Source: an uncultured Granulosicoccaceae bacterium
GTDB taxonomy: Bacteria > Pseudomonadota > Gammaproteobacteria > Granulosicoccales > Granulosicoccaceae
DNA length: 64,000 nt
Assembly (NCBI GenBank): GCA_938006335.1
Contig: CALLMF010000002.1
Span: 248,001-312,000, forward strand
Reading direction: 5' to 3'
The notes under the pieces are model-generated. The model was given only the letters and a program-made list of their open reading frames with translations, searched no databases and was not told where the DNA came from. The translations under genes and the position numbers were made by a program. Positions 8,378-16,603 of the stretch are shown piece after piece; within the stretch, counting starts at the first letter, position 1; every line of letters begins with the position of its first letter.

Positions 8378-10911
8378 ATGCCGTGGTCAAGCGTCAGGGT
8401 CCGATGCGTATGGGCCCGTCGCGTCAACTCCGCTTTGCCTTGCGCTCGCTCGGCAGGGATCTGCGTGCCGGTGAACTTCGGGTGCTCGCACTTGCGCTGA
8501 TCGTCGCCGTTGCCTCGGTCACCGCTGTAGGGTTCTTTACCGACCGCATTGGTCGGGCGGTTGAACGTCAGGCAGGCGATGTGCTCGCTGCCGATCTGCT
8601 CGCGTCCTCGGGTATCGCCCTGCCGGAAGGTCTCGAAGCGGCAGTCAGCGATTTTGAGGTGGACACGTCGTTGCACATGCGCTTCCCGTCGGTTGTCATC
8701 GATGCCGATGGTGAGTCGCAGCTCGTTGCGGTCAAGGCTGTTGGCAGCGGTTATCCGTTGCGGGGCAGCATCCGTGTTGCACCACTGGACGACCCTTCGG
8801 CGGTTGAGTCACTCGATCGGAACAACGGGCAACCGGAACCTGGAACCGTGTGGGTGGATGCGCCTCTGGTCGATGGTCTGGCACTCGCTCAGGACGAAAT
8901 GCTGGAGCTGGGCGCGGTGCGCCTGCGAGTGGCTCGCGTGATCGACTTCGAGCCGGACCGCGGCCAGAACTTCTTTGAATTCGCGCCGCGCGTCATGATG
9001 AACGCGGCGGATCTGTCCGATGCGGGCCTGCTCGGGCCGGGTAGCCGTGCAAGCTACGCGTTGTTGGTGGCGGGCGATCCCTCTGAGGTCGATCGCGTGG
9101 GCGATTATCTTCGCGATACCTATCCTGGCGAGCTGCGCGTGCAGGGCGTTCGGGATGGCAGTCCTCAAATGCAGCGTGCGCTGGATCGTGCACAGCGCTT
9201 TCTCGGTCTTGCATCGGTGGTCACCGTGTTGCTTGCGGGTGCTGCCATCGCTCTTGCGGTGCGCCATTTTGCACGCGCACAAGCGGACGCCGGCGCGGTC
9301 ATGCGTACACTCGGCGCATCGCGGCTGGACGTGATCATCTGGTTGGCCGCCCGGCTCGCGCTGATCGCATTGGTCGCATCAATCGTCGGGTCTATCGTGG
9401 GTTGGTTTGCGCAGGGTGTGCTCGCCAACATGCTCACGTCCTGGTTTGGTTTTGCGCTTCCGGCAGCCGGACTTGATGCGCCGTTTGTCGGAACGGTCAC
9501 GGCGTTCGTTGCGCTTGCAGGTTTTGGCTTGCTGCCAGTGATCAGAGCGGGTCGCGTCAATGTGATGCGGGTGTTCAAGAACGACTATGCTGGTGTTGAC
9601 GGTAGCTCTGTGCTCGCCTCTCTGATCGGCATCGCGTCTGCCTTCCTCATCGTGTGGATCCTGTCTGGTGATGCCATGCTGTCAGCCATCGTGGTGGCAG
9701 GCGTTGTGGCCATGTTGCTGGTGTTTGCGGTGTTCGGGCGCTTGATCATTCGTGGTGTTCGACGCCTGGCAGGTGCTCGGTATCGTCTTGCTGTAGCGGG
9801 CCTGGAGCGTCGGGCAGCATCCAGTGTTGTTCAGCTCAGCGCGTTTGCCATGGGCATCATGGCGCTGCTGCTCATCGCGATTGTGCGTGTCGACATTCTC
9901 GCCGCCTGGGAGCAGGACCTGCCACCGGACGCGCCCAACGTGTTCGTGGTCAATATCCAACCCGACCAGACCGAGGGCTTTGCCGCACGTCTGGATGCGC
10001 AGGGCATTCCCCACAAGGGATTGTTCCCGATGGTTCGTGCGCGTCTGGCAGCACACAACGACGAGGCGGTACTGCAGAACGCCGATGATCAGCGTGAGCA
10101 ACGTCGTGCCCGGCGCGAGTACAACCTGTCGTTTTCTGATGACTTGCCCGTCAGCAATACCATCGCCGAGGGAGAATTCTGGTCAGCCGGTGAGCAAACT
10201 CCGCAGCTGTCCATCGACAAGGCCTGGGCCAACGAACGCGGATTCGAACTCGGCGATACGCTGACCTTCCGGGTGGCCGGGGTCGATGTGTCGGGCACCA
10301 TAACTAGCTTTCGACTAGTCGATTGGGAGTCCTTCGACGTCAATTTTTTTGCGCTCGCCAATCCTGCCATGCTCGAAGACTTGCCAGCCACCTACGTCAC
10401 CAGTTTTCGGATCGATGAGGATTTCAGTACCGCGACGACCGGCTGGGCGCGCGAGTTCCCCGGGGTTGCCACCATCGATATCGGCTCGGTCATCACGCGT
10501 GTGAAGACACTCATGGACCGCGCGTCGCTTGCGGTCGAATACGTATTTCTGTTTACGCTTGCCGCGGGCCTGTGTGTGTTGCTCGCCGCGGTGCAGAGCA
10601 GTCAGCGCGAGCGCATTCGCGAAAGTGCCTTGCTGCGCGCACTCGGAGCATCTCACAAGCAGATTCGTGAAGCTGTGGTCAGTGAGTTCGCGATTCTCGG
10701 CGGTCTGGCAGGAGCACTGGCAGCGTTATTCGCCACGGTAGTGGCTTATAGCCTCAGTCGCTTCGTATTCGATCTGCCATTCCAGTTGAACGCCTGGCTG
10801 TGGTTGATCGGCGTGTGTGGTGGAGCCCTGGGTATCAGCGTCGCCGGTTACCTTGCAACACGCAAGGTGTTGAATACACCGCCCATGGTTGCACTCAATT
10901 CAGGCGTATAA
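8374..10911 (+). CDS. ybbP: YbbP-like ABC transporter permease (FtsX/MacB type)
   Basis: Large inner-membrane permease, 845 residues from ATG 8374 (E. coli YbbP is about 804). One helix follows the N-terminus (ALALIVAVASVTAVGFF), then a periplasmic domain, then two FtsX-type blocks of helices separated by a second large periplasmic domain (about residues 525-715). The last block, with LLRALGASHKQIREA between helices, is the typical FtsX coupling region. The start is set by the ATGA overlap with ybbA; an in-frame codon at 8329 is less likely. Substrate unknown; a role in lipid or envelope transport is inferred from family only. Confidence 0.88.
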   Translation: MNAVVKRQGPMRMGPSRQLRFALRSLGRDLRAGELRVLALALIVAVASVTAVGFFTDRIGRAVERQAGDVLAADLLASSGIALPEGLEAAVSDFEVDTSLHMRFPSVVIDADGESQLVAVKAVGSGYPLRGSIRVAPLDDPSAVESLDRNNGQPEPGTVWVDAPLVDGLALAQDEMLELGAVRLRVARVIDFEPDRGQNFFEFAPRVMMNAADLSDAGLLGPGSRASYALLVAGDPSEVDRVGDYLRDTYPGELRVQGVRDGSPQMQRALDRAQRFLGLASVVTVLLAGAAIALAVRHFARAQADAGAVMRTLGASRLDVIIWLAARLALIALVASIVGSIVGWFAQGVLANMLTSWFGFALPAAGLDAPFVGTVTAFVALAGFGLLPVIRAGRVNVMRVFKNDYAGVDGSSVLASLIGIASAFLIVWILSGDAMLSAIVVAGVVAMLLVFAVFGRLIIRGVRRLAGARYRLAVAGLERRAASSVVQLSAFAMGIMALLLIAIVRVDILAAWEQDLPPDAPNVFVVNIQPDQTEGFAARLDAQGIPHKGLFPMVRARLAAHNDEAVLQNADDQREQRRARREYNLSFSDDLPVSNTIAEGEFWSAGEQTPQLSIDKAWANERGFELGDTLTFRVAGVDVSGTITSFRLVDWESFDVNFFALANPAMLEDLPATYVTSFRIDEDFSTATTGWAREFPGVATIDIGSVITRVKTLMDRASLAVEYVFLFTLAAGLCVLLAAVQSSQRERIRESALLRALGASHKQIREAVVSEFAILGGLAGALAALFATVVAYSLSRFVFDLPFQLNAWLWLIGVCGGALGISVAGYLATRKVLNTPPMVALNSGV

Positions 10912-10912
10912 T
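10907..10912 (+). promoter_or_regulatory. Candidate -10 element for relA
   Basis: A consensus TATAAT overlaps the ybbP stop codon about 50 bases before relA ATG 10961. No good -35 hexamer sits 16-18 bases upstream; TTGCAC at 10889-10894 is too close. It may be a weak or activator-dependent sigma-70 promoter, or chance. Confidence 0.3.
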
Positions 10913-10960
10913 TCGTGCCCCGCAGATGCCTCGCGTGCCCGTCGCGCAAGACGGCCCTCC

Positions 10961-13168
10961 ATGAAGCACACGTTCAGCGCCGACGAAGGCGCACTTGCTA
11001 CCGCTGACGGCGCGCTGGACGTGTTGGCCGATGGTGTGACACGCACGCAACGCCTTGTGCTCAAGCGCGCGATCGATGCGTGGATGGCCATCCGCCATGA
11101 GCCGTCGAGCTACCCGGATGCCTTGTTTGTTGCCGCGCAGCTGAAGTCGATGCGGGCGGATACGCCCATTCTTGTTGCGGCTTTGTTCGGCACGGACAGC
11201 TCGGCCAGCTCATATAGCGTGGACTACGTACGCGAGCACTTCGGGCAGGAATGCGCGGAGCTGGTCAAGGGCGTTCGCTGGTTGAACGAACTCTCCATTG
11301 ACGATGCACACCTGCTGGGGTCTTCGAACCCGCGGGATCAAGCAGAGCGTTTGCGTCGCATGGTGTTGTCCGTGGTCGAGGACATTCGCGTGGTGCTCGT
11401 CAAGCTCGCCTTTCGCACTCAACGTTTGTACAAGATCGTCAAGGACAGGGCGCCAGGTGGCATCGCCATCGCCAACGAGACCCTGACGATTTACGCGCCG
11501 CTTGCAAACCGTCTTGGACTCGGACAATTGAAGTGGGAGCTCGAGGACATTGCGTTTCGCATCGTGCATCCGGAGGCCTACAAGCGGATCGCCAATTCGC
11601 TTGAGGAGAACCGGGCGGCGCGCGAAAGCTACATCGTGGAGTTTGTCGATAACCTGAGCCAGCGCCTGGTCACCGGAAACATCTCCGGTGCAGAAGTCTT
11701 CGGGCGACCCAAGCACATCCACAGCATCTGGAAGAAGATGCGTGCAAAGCATATCGAGTTCAGGGACCTGTTTGACGTGCGTGCGGTGCGCGTCCTGGTT
11801 GACGATGTGCAGGAGTGTTACGCCGCGCTCGGTGTTGCGCACGGTTGCTGGCAGCCGATAGCGGGCGAGTTCGATGATTACATCGCCAACCCGAAGGACA
11901 ATGGTTACCGGTCCTTGCACACGGCAGTGATCGGTCCAGGCGGCAAGCCGGTAGAGATTCAGATACGCACGCGCGGTATGGACAACGATGCCGAGAACGG
12001 CGTTGCGGCTCACTGGGCATACAAGGAAGGCAGTCCCGTCGATGCGGCACTGCAGAAGAACATCAATGCCTTGCGCCAGTTGCTCGAAGACAACGACGAT
12101 GACCAGCTCATCGAGGGCTTCAACCAGCAGCTCGACTCGAATCGGGTCTACGTGTTCACTCCCAAGGGCGAGGTGATCGATCTGATCAGCGGTGCAACGC
12201 CGCTGGACTTCGCCTACCACATCCACTCTGAAATCGGACACCGTTGCCGGGGTGCCAAGATCAATGGCAGCATCGTGCCTCTGACGCGTGCGTTGGCAAC
12301 CGGCGACCGGGTCGAGGTGCTGACCACGCGCGAGCCTGCGCCCAGTCGCGACTGGTTGAACCGTTCGCTCGGCTATCTGGCATCCAGCCGTGCGCGCAGC
12401 AAGGTACGCGCGTGGTTCAACACACGCGACTACGATCAGCACGTCGCAGACGGTCGTACCGTTCTGGAGCGCGAACTCAAGCGTCTGAAAGCCACGTCGG
12501 TGTCGATCGACAAGCTGGTGCGCCGACTCAAGTTCGATAAACCCGAAAGCTTGTTCGTTGCCATCGGTCGCAACGACGTGACCATCGCGCAAATTGCCGG
12601 TGCGGTAGAGCAATTGACCGAATCGGTCGCGCAATTGCCGGTCGTGAAGATGCCGCGGGCACGAGAGGGCCGTGGTCCAGCGGGTGCTGATCGGCGTGGC
12701 TCGAAAGGTGACGAAGGTATCCGCGTGCGCGGCGTCGGCAACCTGCTGACCTCTGTCGCGAGTTGCTGCCAACCGGTGCCATGGGATGACATCGTCGGTT
12801 ACATCACCCGTGGCAAGGGTGTGAGCATTCACCGCGCCGACTGCAACAACATCATCAGCCTTGACGAGACCGAACGCATGAGGCTCATCGAAGTCGATTG
12901 GGGCACGGATTCCGAACGAGACGACAGTCGCTACCAGGTGGAAATCCGCATAGACGCCTTCGACCGTCAAGGCCTGCTGCGCGATGTGTCCACCGTACTC
13001 GCCAATCAGAAAATCGATGTCGTGGCGGTCAACACGGTATCCGACCCCGACCTCCAGACGGCCGACATGCGCCTCACGGTTCAGATTCGCAACATGGGTG
13101 AGCTTGCGACGCTGATGGGGCAGGTACGTCAGCTTCCCAATGTCAGCGGTGTGGAGCGCGTCGTCTAG
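10961..13168 (+). CDS. relA: GTP pyrophosphokinase RelA (ppGpp synthase I)
   Basis: Makes (p)ppGpp on starved ribosomes. ATG 10961 gives 735 residues (E. coli 744). Domains in order: a degenerate HD domain (about residues 30-190) with VAALFGTDSS where SpoT has the metal-binding HD pair, so hydrolase activity is not expected; the synthetase domain (about 230-350) with EFDDYIANPKDNGYRSLHT, whose acidic EFDD marks the monofunctional RelA type; TGS (about 394-457); a Cys-rich zinc-finger domain with CCQPVP near 600; and ACT (about 657-733). The in-frame GTG/ATG region upstream of 10961 would overlap ybbP. DksA, its partner at RNA polymerase, is also encoded in this window. Confidence 0.95.
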   Translation: MKHTFSADEGALATADGALDVLADGVTRTQRLVLKRAIDAWMAIRHEPSSYPDALFVAAQLKSMRADTPILVAALFGTDSSASSYSVDYVREHFGQECAELVKGVRWLNELSIDDAHLLGSSNPRDQAERLRRMVLSVVEDIRVVLVKLAFRTQRLYKIVKDRAPGGIAIANETLTIYAPLANRLGLGQLKWELEDIAFRIVHPEAYKRIANSLEENRAARESYIVEFVDNLSQRLVTGNISGAEVFGRPKHIHSIWKKMRAKHIEFRDLFDVRAVRVLVDDVQECYAALGVAHGCWQPIAGEFDDYIANPKDNGYRSLHTAVIGPGGKPVEIQIRTRGMDNDAENGVAAHWAYKEGSPVDAALQKNINALRQLLEDNDDDQLIEGFNQQLDSNRVYVFTPKGEVIDLISGATPLDFAYHIHSEIGHRCRGAKINGSIVPLTRALATGDRVEVLTTREPAPSRDWLNRSLGYLASSRARSKVRAWFNTRDYDQHVADGRTVLERELKRLKATSVSIDKLVRRLKFDKPESLFVAIGRNDVTIAQIAGAVEQLTESVAQLPVVKMPRAREGRGPAGADRRGSKGDEGIRVRGVGNLLTSVASCCQPVPWDDIVGYITRGKGVSIHRADCNNIISLDETERMRLIEVDWGTDSERDDSRYQVEIRIDAFDRQGLLRDVSTVLANQKIDVVAVNTVSDPDLQTADMRLTVQIRNMGELATLMGQVRQLPNVSGVERVV

Positions 13169-13208
13169 ACGGGGGTTTCGATAGTGGCTCCCCGCGTATA
13201 CTTGCCCG

Positions 13209-14318
13209 ATGGCAGGTAATACCTTCGGAAAACTCTTCACCGTCACCACAGCGGGTGAAAGTCATGGCCCGGCACTGGTTGGCATCGTTGATGGGTGCCC
13301 ACCCGGAATCGCGCTGACCCGCGAGGATCTGCAAACCGATCTCGATCGACGCAAGCCAGGCCAGAGCCGCTACACCACGCAGCGCCGTGAGGCGGACGAG
13401 GTGGAGATTCTCTCTGGCGTGTTCGAAGGGAAAACGACGGGAACCCCCATCGGCCTGTTGATTCGCAACACCGACCAGCGTTCGCGCGACTACGCGAAAA
13501 TCAAGGATCGATTTCGTCCTGCGCACGCGGACTACACCTACGAGCGCAAGTACGGTATCCGCGACTACCGCGGTGGCGGGCGCTCGTCGGCACGGGAAAC
13601 GGCCATGCGTGTGGCAGCGGGTGCGATTGCCAAGCGCGCGTTGCTCGAAGGTTTTGGCACCTCGATCCGCGGATACCTCAGCCAGCTCGGCCCGATAGCT
13701 CTCGATCGCAGTCGCCACGACGCTGAGGAGGTAGAGCGCAATGCGTTCTTCTGGCCCAATGCCAATCAGGTCGAGGCGCTGGAGACGTACATGCAGCAGC
13801 TCAGCAAGGACGGTGACTCCATCGGTGCCAAGGTCGAGGTGGTTGCGACCGGTGTACCTACCGGCTGGGGAGAGCCCGTGTTCGATCGACTCGATGCGGA
13901 CATCGCGCATGCGCTGATGTCGATCAATGCGGTCAAGGGCGTGGAAATCGGCGCAGGCTTTTCCAGCGTGGCTCAGCGGGGCACAGAGCACCGCGATGAA
14001 ATGACCAGCAAGGGCTTTCTGTCCAACCACGCGGGCGGCGTGCTCGGCGGGATCTCCTCGGGCCAGGATATCGTCGCGTCGCTGGCGCTCAAGCCGACCT
14101 CCAGTATTCGACTGCCGGGCCGCGGTGTCGATATGGACGGCGCTGACATTGAGGTCATCACGACCGGCCGTCACGACCCCTGTGTAGGCATTCGAGCAAC
14201 GCCAATCGCCGAGGCCATGCTTGCCCTCGTGCTGATCGACCACGCGCTGCGCCACCGTGGGCAAAATGCCGATGCTGCGAGCTCCACTCCCGTTATTTCC
14301 GCATCCGCCAATCACTAG
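13209..14318 (+). CDS. aroC: Chorismate synthase
   Basis: Last step of the shikimate pathway: converts EPSP to chorismate using reduced FMN. The 369-residue protein starts with [17 protein letters not shown], the first family signature with a conserved His. [24 protein letters not shown] and the C-terminal GRHDPC block, also conserved, follow. Length is normal. ATG 13209 lies 41 bases after the relA stop; a TATACT sits 8-13 bases before the ATG, too close to serve this start. Confidence 0.97.
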   Translation: MAGNTFGKLFTVTTAGESHGPALVGIVDGCPPGIALTREDLQTDLDRRKPGQSRYTTQRREADEVEILSGVFEGKTTGTPIGLLIRNTDQRSRDYAKIKDRFRPAHADYTYERKYGIRDYRGGGRSSARETAMRVAAGAIAKRALLEGFGTSIRGYLSQLGPIALDRSRHDAEEVERNAFFWPNANQVEALETYMQQLSKDGDSIGAKVEVVATGVPTGWGEPVFDRLDADIAHALMSINAVKGVEIGAGFSSVAQRGTEHRDEMTSKGFLSNHAGGVLGGISSGQDIVASLALKPTSSIRLPGRGVDMDGADIEVITTGRHDPCVGIRATPIAEAMLALVLIDHALRHRGQNADAASSTPVISASANH

Positions 14319-14411
14319 CAGACAGAACCCCAGCAGCTGAACTTCGTGCAAGCTGCTGCGGAAAGTCGTACCGTACGCACCCCCAAATCCCAAGCACTAT
14401 CGAGTCACCCA

Positions 14412-14768
14412 ATGGCATACAAGGCGGAAGGCAAGATCCACAAGATCTTTGATACCGAACAGAAGAGCGCGACATTTCAGGCGCGAGAGTTCGTGATCGA
14501 GGTGGCTGACGGGCAATACCCCCAGATGGTCAAGTTCCAGCTGGTTCAGGACAAGTGCAACCTGGTTGACGGCATCAACGAGGGCGACGCCGTTGCCGTG
14601 GACTTCGATTTGCGCGGCCGTGAGTGGAACGGCAAGTACTTCACCAATTTGCAAGCCTGGCGGGTGTCCCGAGCCGATGGGGCGGCTGCTGACGGTGGCG
14701 CTGACAAGGCTGAATTCCCGACCCCGGCTCCGGCGGGTGGCGATTTCGACGACGACATCCCGTTCTAG
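14412..14768 (+). CDS. DUF3127 OB-fold-like protein with SSB-type C-terminal tip
   Basis: A 118-residue protein from ATG 14412. Residues 1-85 (from YKAEGKIHKIFD to FTNLQAWRV) match the DUF3127 family, a small beta-rich domain resembling single-stranded-DNA-binding OB folds. A low-complexity Ala/Pro/Gly linker follows, and the last residues are DFDDDIPF. Those eight match the C-terminal tip by which E. coli SSB recruits repair and replication proteins. Function unknown; binding of nucleic acid and of SSB-partner proteins is inferred. The TAG stop shares the palindrome CTAG with the stop of the convergent HipB-like gene. Confidence 0.78.
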   Translation: MAYKAEGKIHKIFDTEQKSATFQAREFVIEVADGQYPQMVKFQLVQDKCNLVDGINEGDAVAVDFDLRGREWNGKYFTNLQAWRVSRADGAAADGGADKAEFPTPAPAGGDFDDDIPF

Positions 14769-15397
14769 GCGCTGGTCTTCGAGGGGCGGGTCGCCAGCAC
14801 CAATGGCTTTTGTGGCGACGTGCGCCGTACTCTGATGACGAGCTCCAGCCCCAGAATCTCGAGAACGTCGAGCACCTTTCCGAACTGAACGGTGGACTTG
14901 CCGCATTCGGTCGAGCGCAGGAAGCTCGGGCTGACTTCTGCTCCGTCGCACGCTGTGGTGCGTGAAATGCCAAGGCGCTCGCGCCAGCTGCGCACGATGG
15001 CACCAAGCTCGCCAGAGTCGGCGATTCTGCGCGCCGGCCACGCTGACGCCAATGCATCCAATGTTGTGGGGACCGTCGTCGCGAAGCTGGGTACGCGCAT
15101 CTGGGCCACGCCATCCGGATCGGTCTCCAGCGTGTAGCCTCGGTCGGCAAGGCGACGCAGGGCTTGCTGGGCGAGCAGGTATGCGTTGCGTTGTTTCTCG
15201 TTGTTGCCGTAGCCGGCCTTGCCCGGAAGGCGCGCCATGAGGTAGTGGCGCTGTTCAGCGGCGTTGCGCGTTTGCTTGTCGGTGTTCGTGTCCATGTGAA
15301 TCTCAACATCGTCGGTGGCAGATGTGGCGACCCTAGCGGGTGTTTTCGTGCCCTTGCCGGACGGGATTGCGGAATTCACTGGGCGATCACTTTTCAC
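14765..15397 (-). CDS. HipB-like XRE-family transcriptional regulator (orphan)
   Basis: The C-terminal 75 residues form a helix-turn-helix domain, GELGAIVRSWRERLGISR followed by AEVSPSFLRSTECGK and KVLDVLEILGLELVIR, the layout of HipB antitoxins. The first 100 or so residues are an extension of unknown role. The longest frame starts at GTG 15397 (210 residues); ATG 15295 (176 residues) has a slightly better upstream context. HipB normally pairs with the kinase toxin HipA, but no hipA-like gene is adjacent, so this is an orphan or a fused regulator. Palindromes at 15407-15424 and 15474-15529 lie just upstream. It is convergent with the DUF3127 gene, overlapping by four bases. Confidence 0.65.
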   Translation of the reverse strand: MKSDRPVNSAIPSGKGTKTPARVATSATDDVEIHMDTNTDKQTRNAAEQRHYLMARLPGKAGYGNNEKQRNAYLLAQQALRRLADRGYTLETDPDGVAQMRVPSFATTVPTTLDALASAWPARRIADSGELGAIVRSWRERLGISRTTACDGAEVSPSFLRSTECGKSTVQFGKVLDVLEILGLELVIRVRRTSPQKPLVLATRPSKTSA

Positions 15398-15406
15398 GGT
15401 GTGAGG

Positions 15407-15424
15407 ACTGTTTTTTTAAACAGT
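15407..15424. promoter_or_regulatory. Palindrome upstream of the HipB-like gene, candidate operator
   Basis: Perfect 7-bp arms ACTGTTT and AAACAGT with a TTTT spacer, ending 10 bases before GTG 15397 of the HipB-like gene. The position suggests autoregulation, as HipB proteins bind palindromes near their own promoter. Inference only. Confidence 0.45.
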
Positions 15425-15473
15425 TATGTGGGGCTCGCCCCGGAGTGTCGACCACACCCTTCGTGGACCCTGT

Positions 15474-15529
15474 AAAAATTTGACTTGATCGCAACACCTG
15501 CCGATGTGTTGCGATCGAGTCAAATTTTT
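15474..15529. repeat. Long near-perfect inverted repeat (24-bp arms, 8-base loop)
   Basis: Arms 15474-15497 and 15506-15529 pair over 24 positions with one T/G mismatch, around loop CTGCCGAT. The arm ends are AT-rich (AAAAATTT) and the inner part carries GATCGCAACAC. It lies between the LysR stop (15585) and the HipB-like start. It may be a bidirectional intrinsic terminator for the LysR gene, with the T tract inside the stem, or a large operator. The arms are much longer than a typical terminator stem. Confidence 0.7.
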
Positions 15530-15584
15530 GGATATACCCGACAAGAGGTGGCCGACGCTCATCCTCGTTGCTCAATCCCGTTGC

Positions 15585-16487
15585 TCAACCTCGTTGTGCT
15601 TGAGGTTGTACTCGAATCTCCTGCAACAGGCTGTGAAAGGCGGCCCCGGCTCGGCTTAGCGTGCGTTCACGGCGAATCACCGCGCCGAGTTCGCGTCGCA
15701 TGGACAGCCGCGCGATACCGACTTCGGTGACGCTGTCGTCGATCATGCTGGCGGGCAGGGCGCTCCATCCGAGGCCAACGCCGACGAGCATCTTGATGGT
15801 TTCGAGGTAGTTCGTTTCCAGCGAGGTGGTTGGAGTGACGCCGTGCGGCTCGAGTGCGTGCAAGAGAATGCGTCGCGTGACCGTGCCGCGGCCCGGCAAT
15901 ACGGCCTTGTGATGCGACAGCACATCGGGAGGGAGCCGCTTGTGTCGGCTCGGTTTGACCAGCGGATGATCGGGTGCGCTGACGATGACCAGAGGGTCTG
16001 GCCATACCAGTTCGGTTTGCAGCGTGGAAATGATGTCATCGGGCAGGGTCACCACGGCGAGCTCGAGAGCCCCTTCGGCAACCGCGGCGCAGGCCTGCTC
16101 GGAATCCATGAACACGAGATCCAGTTCCACGTCCGGATAGCGCCGCACAAACTCCCTGAGCACCGGGGGTAGGCGGTGGATGCCCACGTGATGGCTCGTC
16201 GCAAGCTTGAGTCGCCCGCCGATGTTTTCCTTCAGAGAACGCACCGCTTCGCTGCTCGCTCGAAAGTCTGCGAGCAGGCGACGGGCGCTGATCAGAAAAT
16301 TCTCTCCCGCCTCGGTCAACCGAATGCGGCGGCCAAGTCGGTCGAACAGTGTCGCGTCAAGCTCTGCCTCCAGCGCGGCAATGCGTTTGCTGACGGCGCT
16401 TTGGGTTAGAAAGCTGCGTTCTGCCGCACGCGAGAAGGAGCCCGATTCGGACACTGCCACAAACACGTCGAGGGTCGTGAAATCCAC
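15585..16487 (-). CDS. LysR-family regulator, divergent from leuC
   Basis: A 300-residue LysR-type regulator: N-terminal winged HTH (LDVFVAVSESGSFSRAAER, then TQSAVSKRIAALEAEL) over residues 5-65 and a periplasmic-binding-like effector domain from about residue 90. The start is GTG 16487, supported by AGGAG seven bases upstream. It faces leuC across 116 bases containing CATTC/GAATG inverted repeats, so control of leuCD-leuB is likely by the usual LysR divergent-gene rule; an isopropylmalate or leucine-related effector is inference. Confidence 0.88.
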   Translation of the reverse strand: MDFTTLDVFVAVSESGSFSRAAERSFLTQSAVSKRIAALEAELDATLFDRLGRRIRLTEAGENFLISARRLLADFRASSEAVRSLKENIGGRLKLATSHHVGIHRLPPVLREFVRRYPDVELDLVFMDSEQACAAVAEGALELAVVTLPDDIISTLQTELVWPDPLVIVSAPDHPLVKPSRHKRLPPDVLSHHKAVLPGRGTVTRRILLHALEPHGVTPTTSLETNYLETIKMLVGVGLGWSALPASMIDDSVTEVGIARLSMRRELGAVIRRERTLSRAGAAFHSLLQEIRVQPQAQRG

Positions 16488-16506
16488 AGTCGGGCTCCTG
16501 CTGTAG

Positions 16507-16544
16507 CATTCCAGAAAAGAATGGCTCGAATAATAAACATTCGT
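16507..16544. promoter_or_regulatory. Candidate LysR operators upstream of leuC
   Basis: Two adjacent inverted repeats with 7-base spacers: CATTC...GAATG (16507-16511, 16519-16523) and CGAAT...ATTCG (16528-16532, 16540-16544). Single CATTC copies follow at 16556 and 16571. ATTC-N7-GAAT sites fit the interrupted palindromes bound by LysR proteins. Confidence 0.5.
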
Positions 16545-16603
16545 TTGAGTAATTTCATTCCGGTCGCTAACATTCGAACAGGCAAACCCGTTCGGAGAGG
16601 CTC

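Noticed and set aside
11210-13249. Very long reverse-strand open frame (about 680 codons) opposite relA
   Set aside because: It mirrors relA codon phase in GC-rich DNA, has no recognisable domain, and relA is complete and certain on the other strand.
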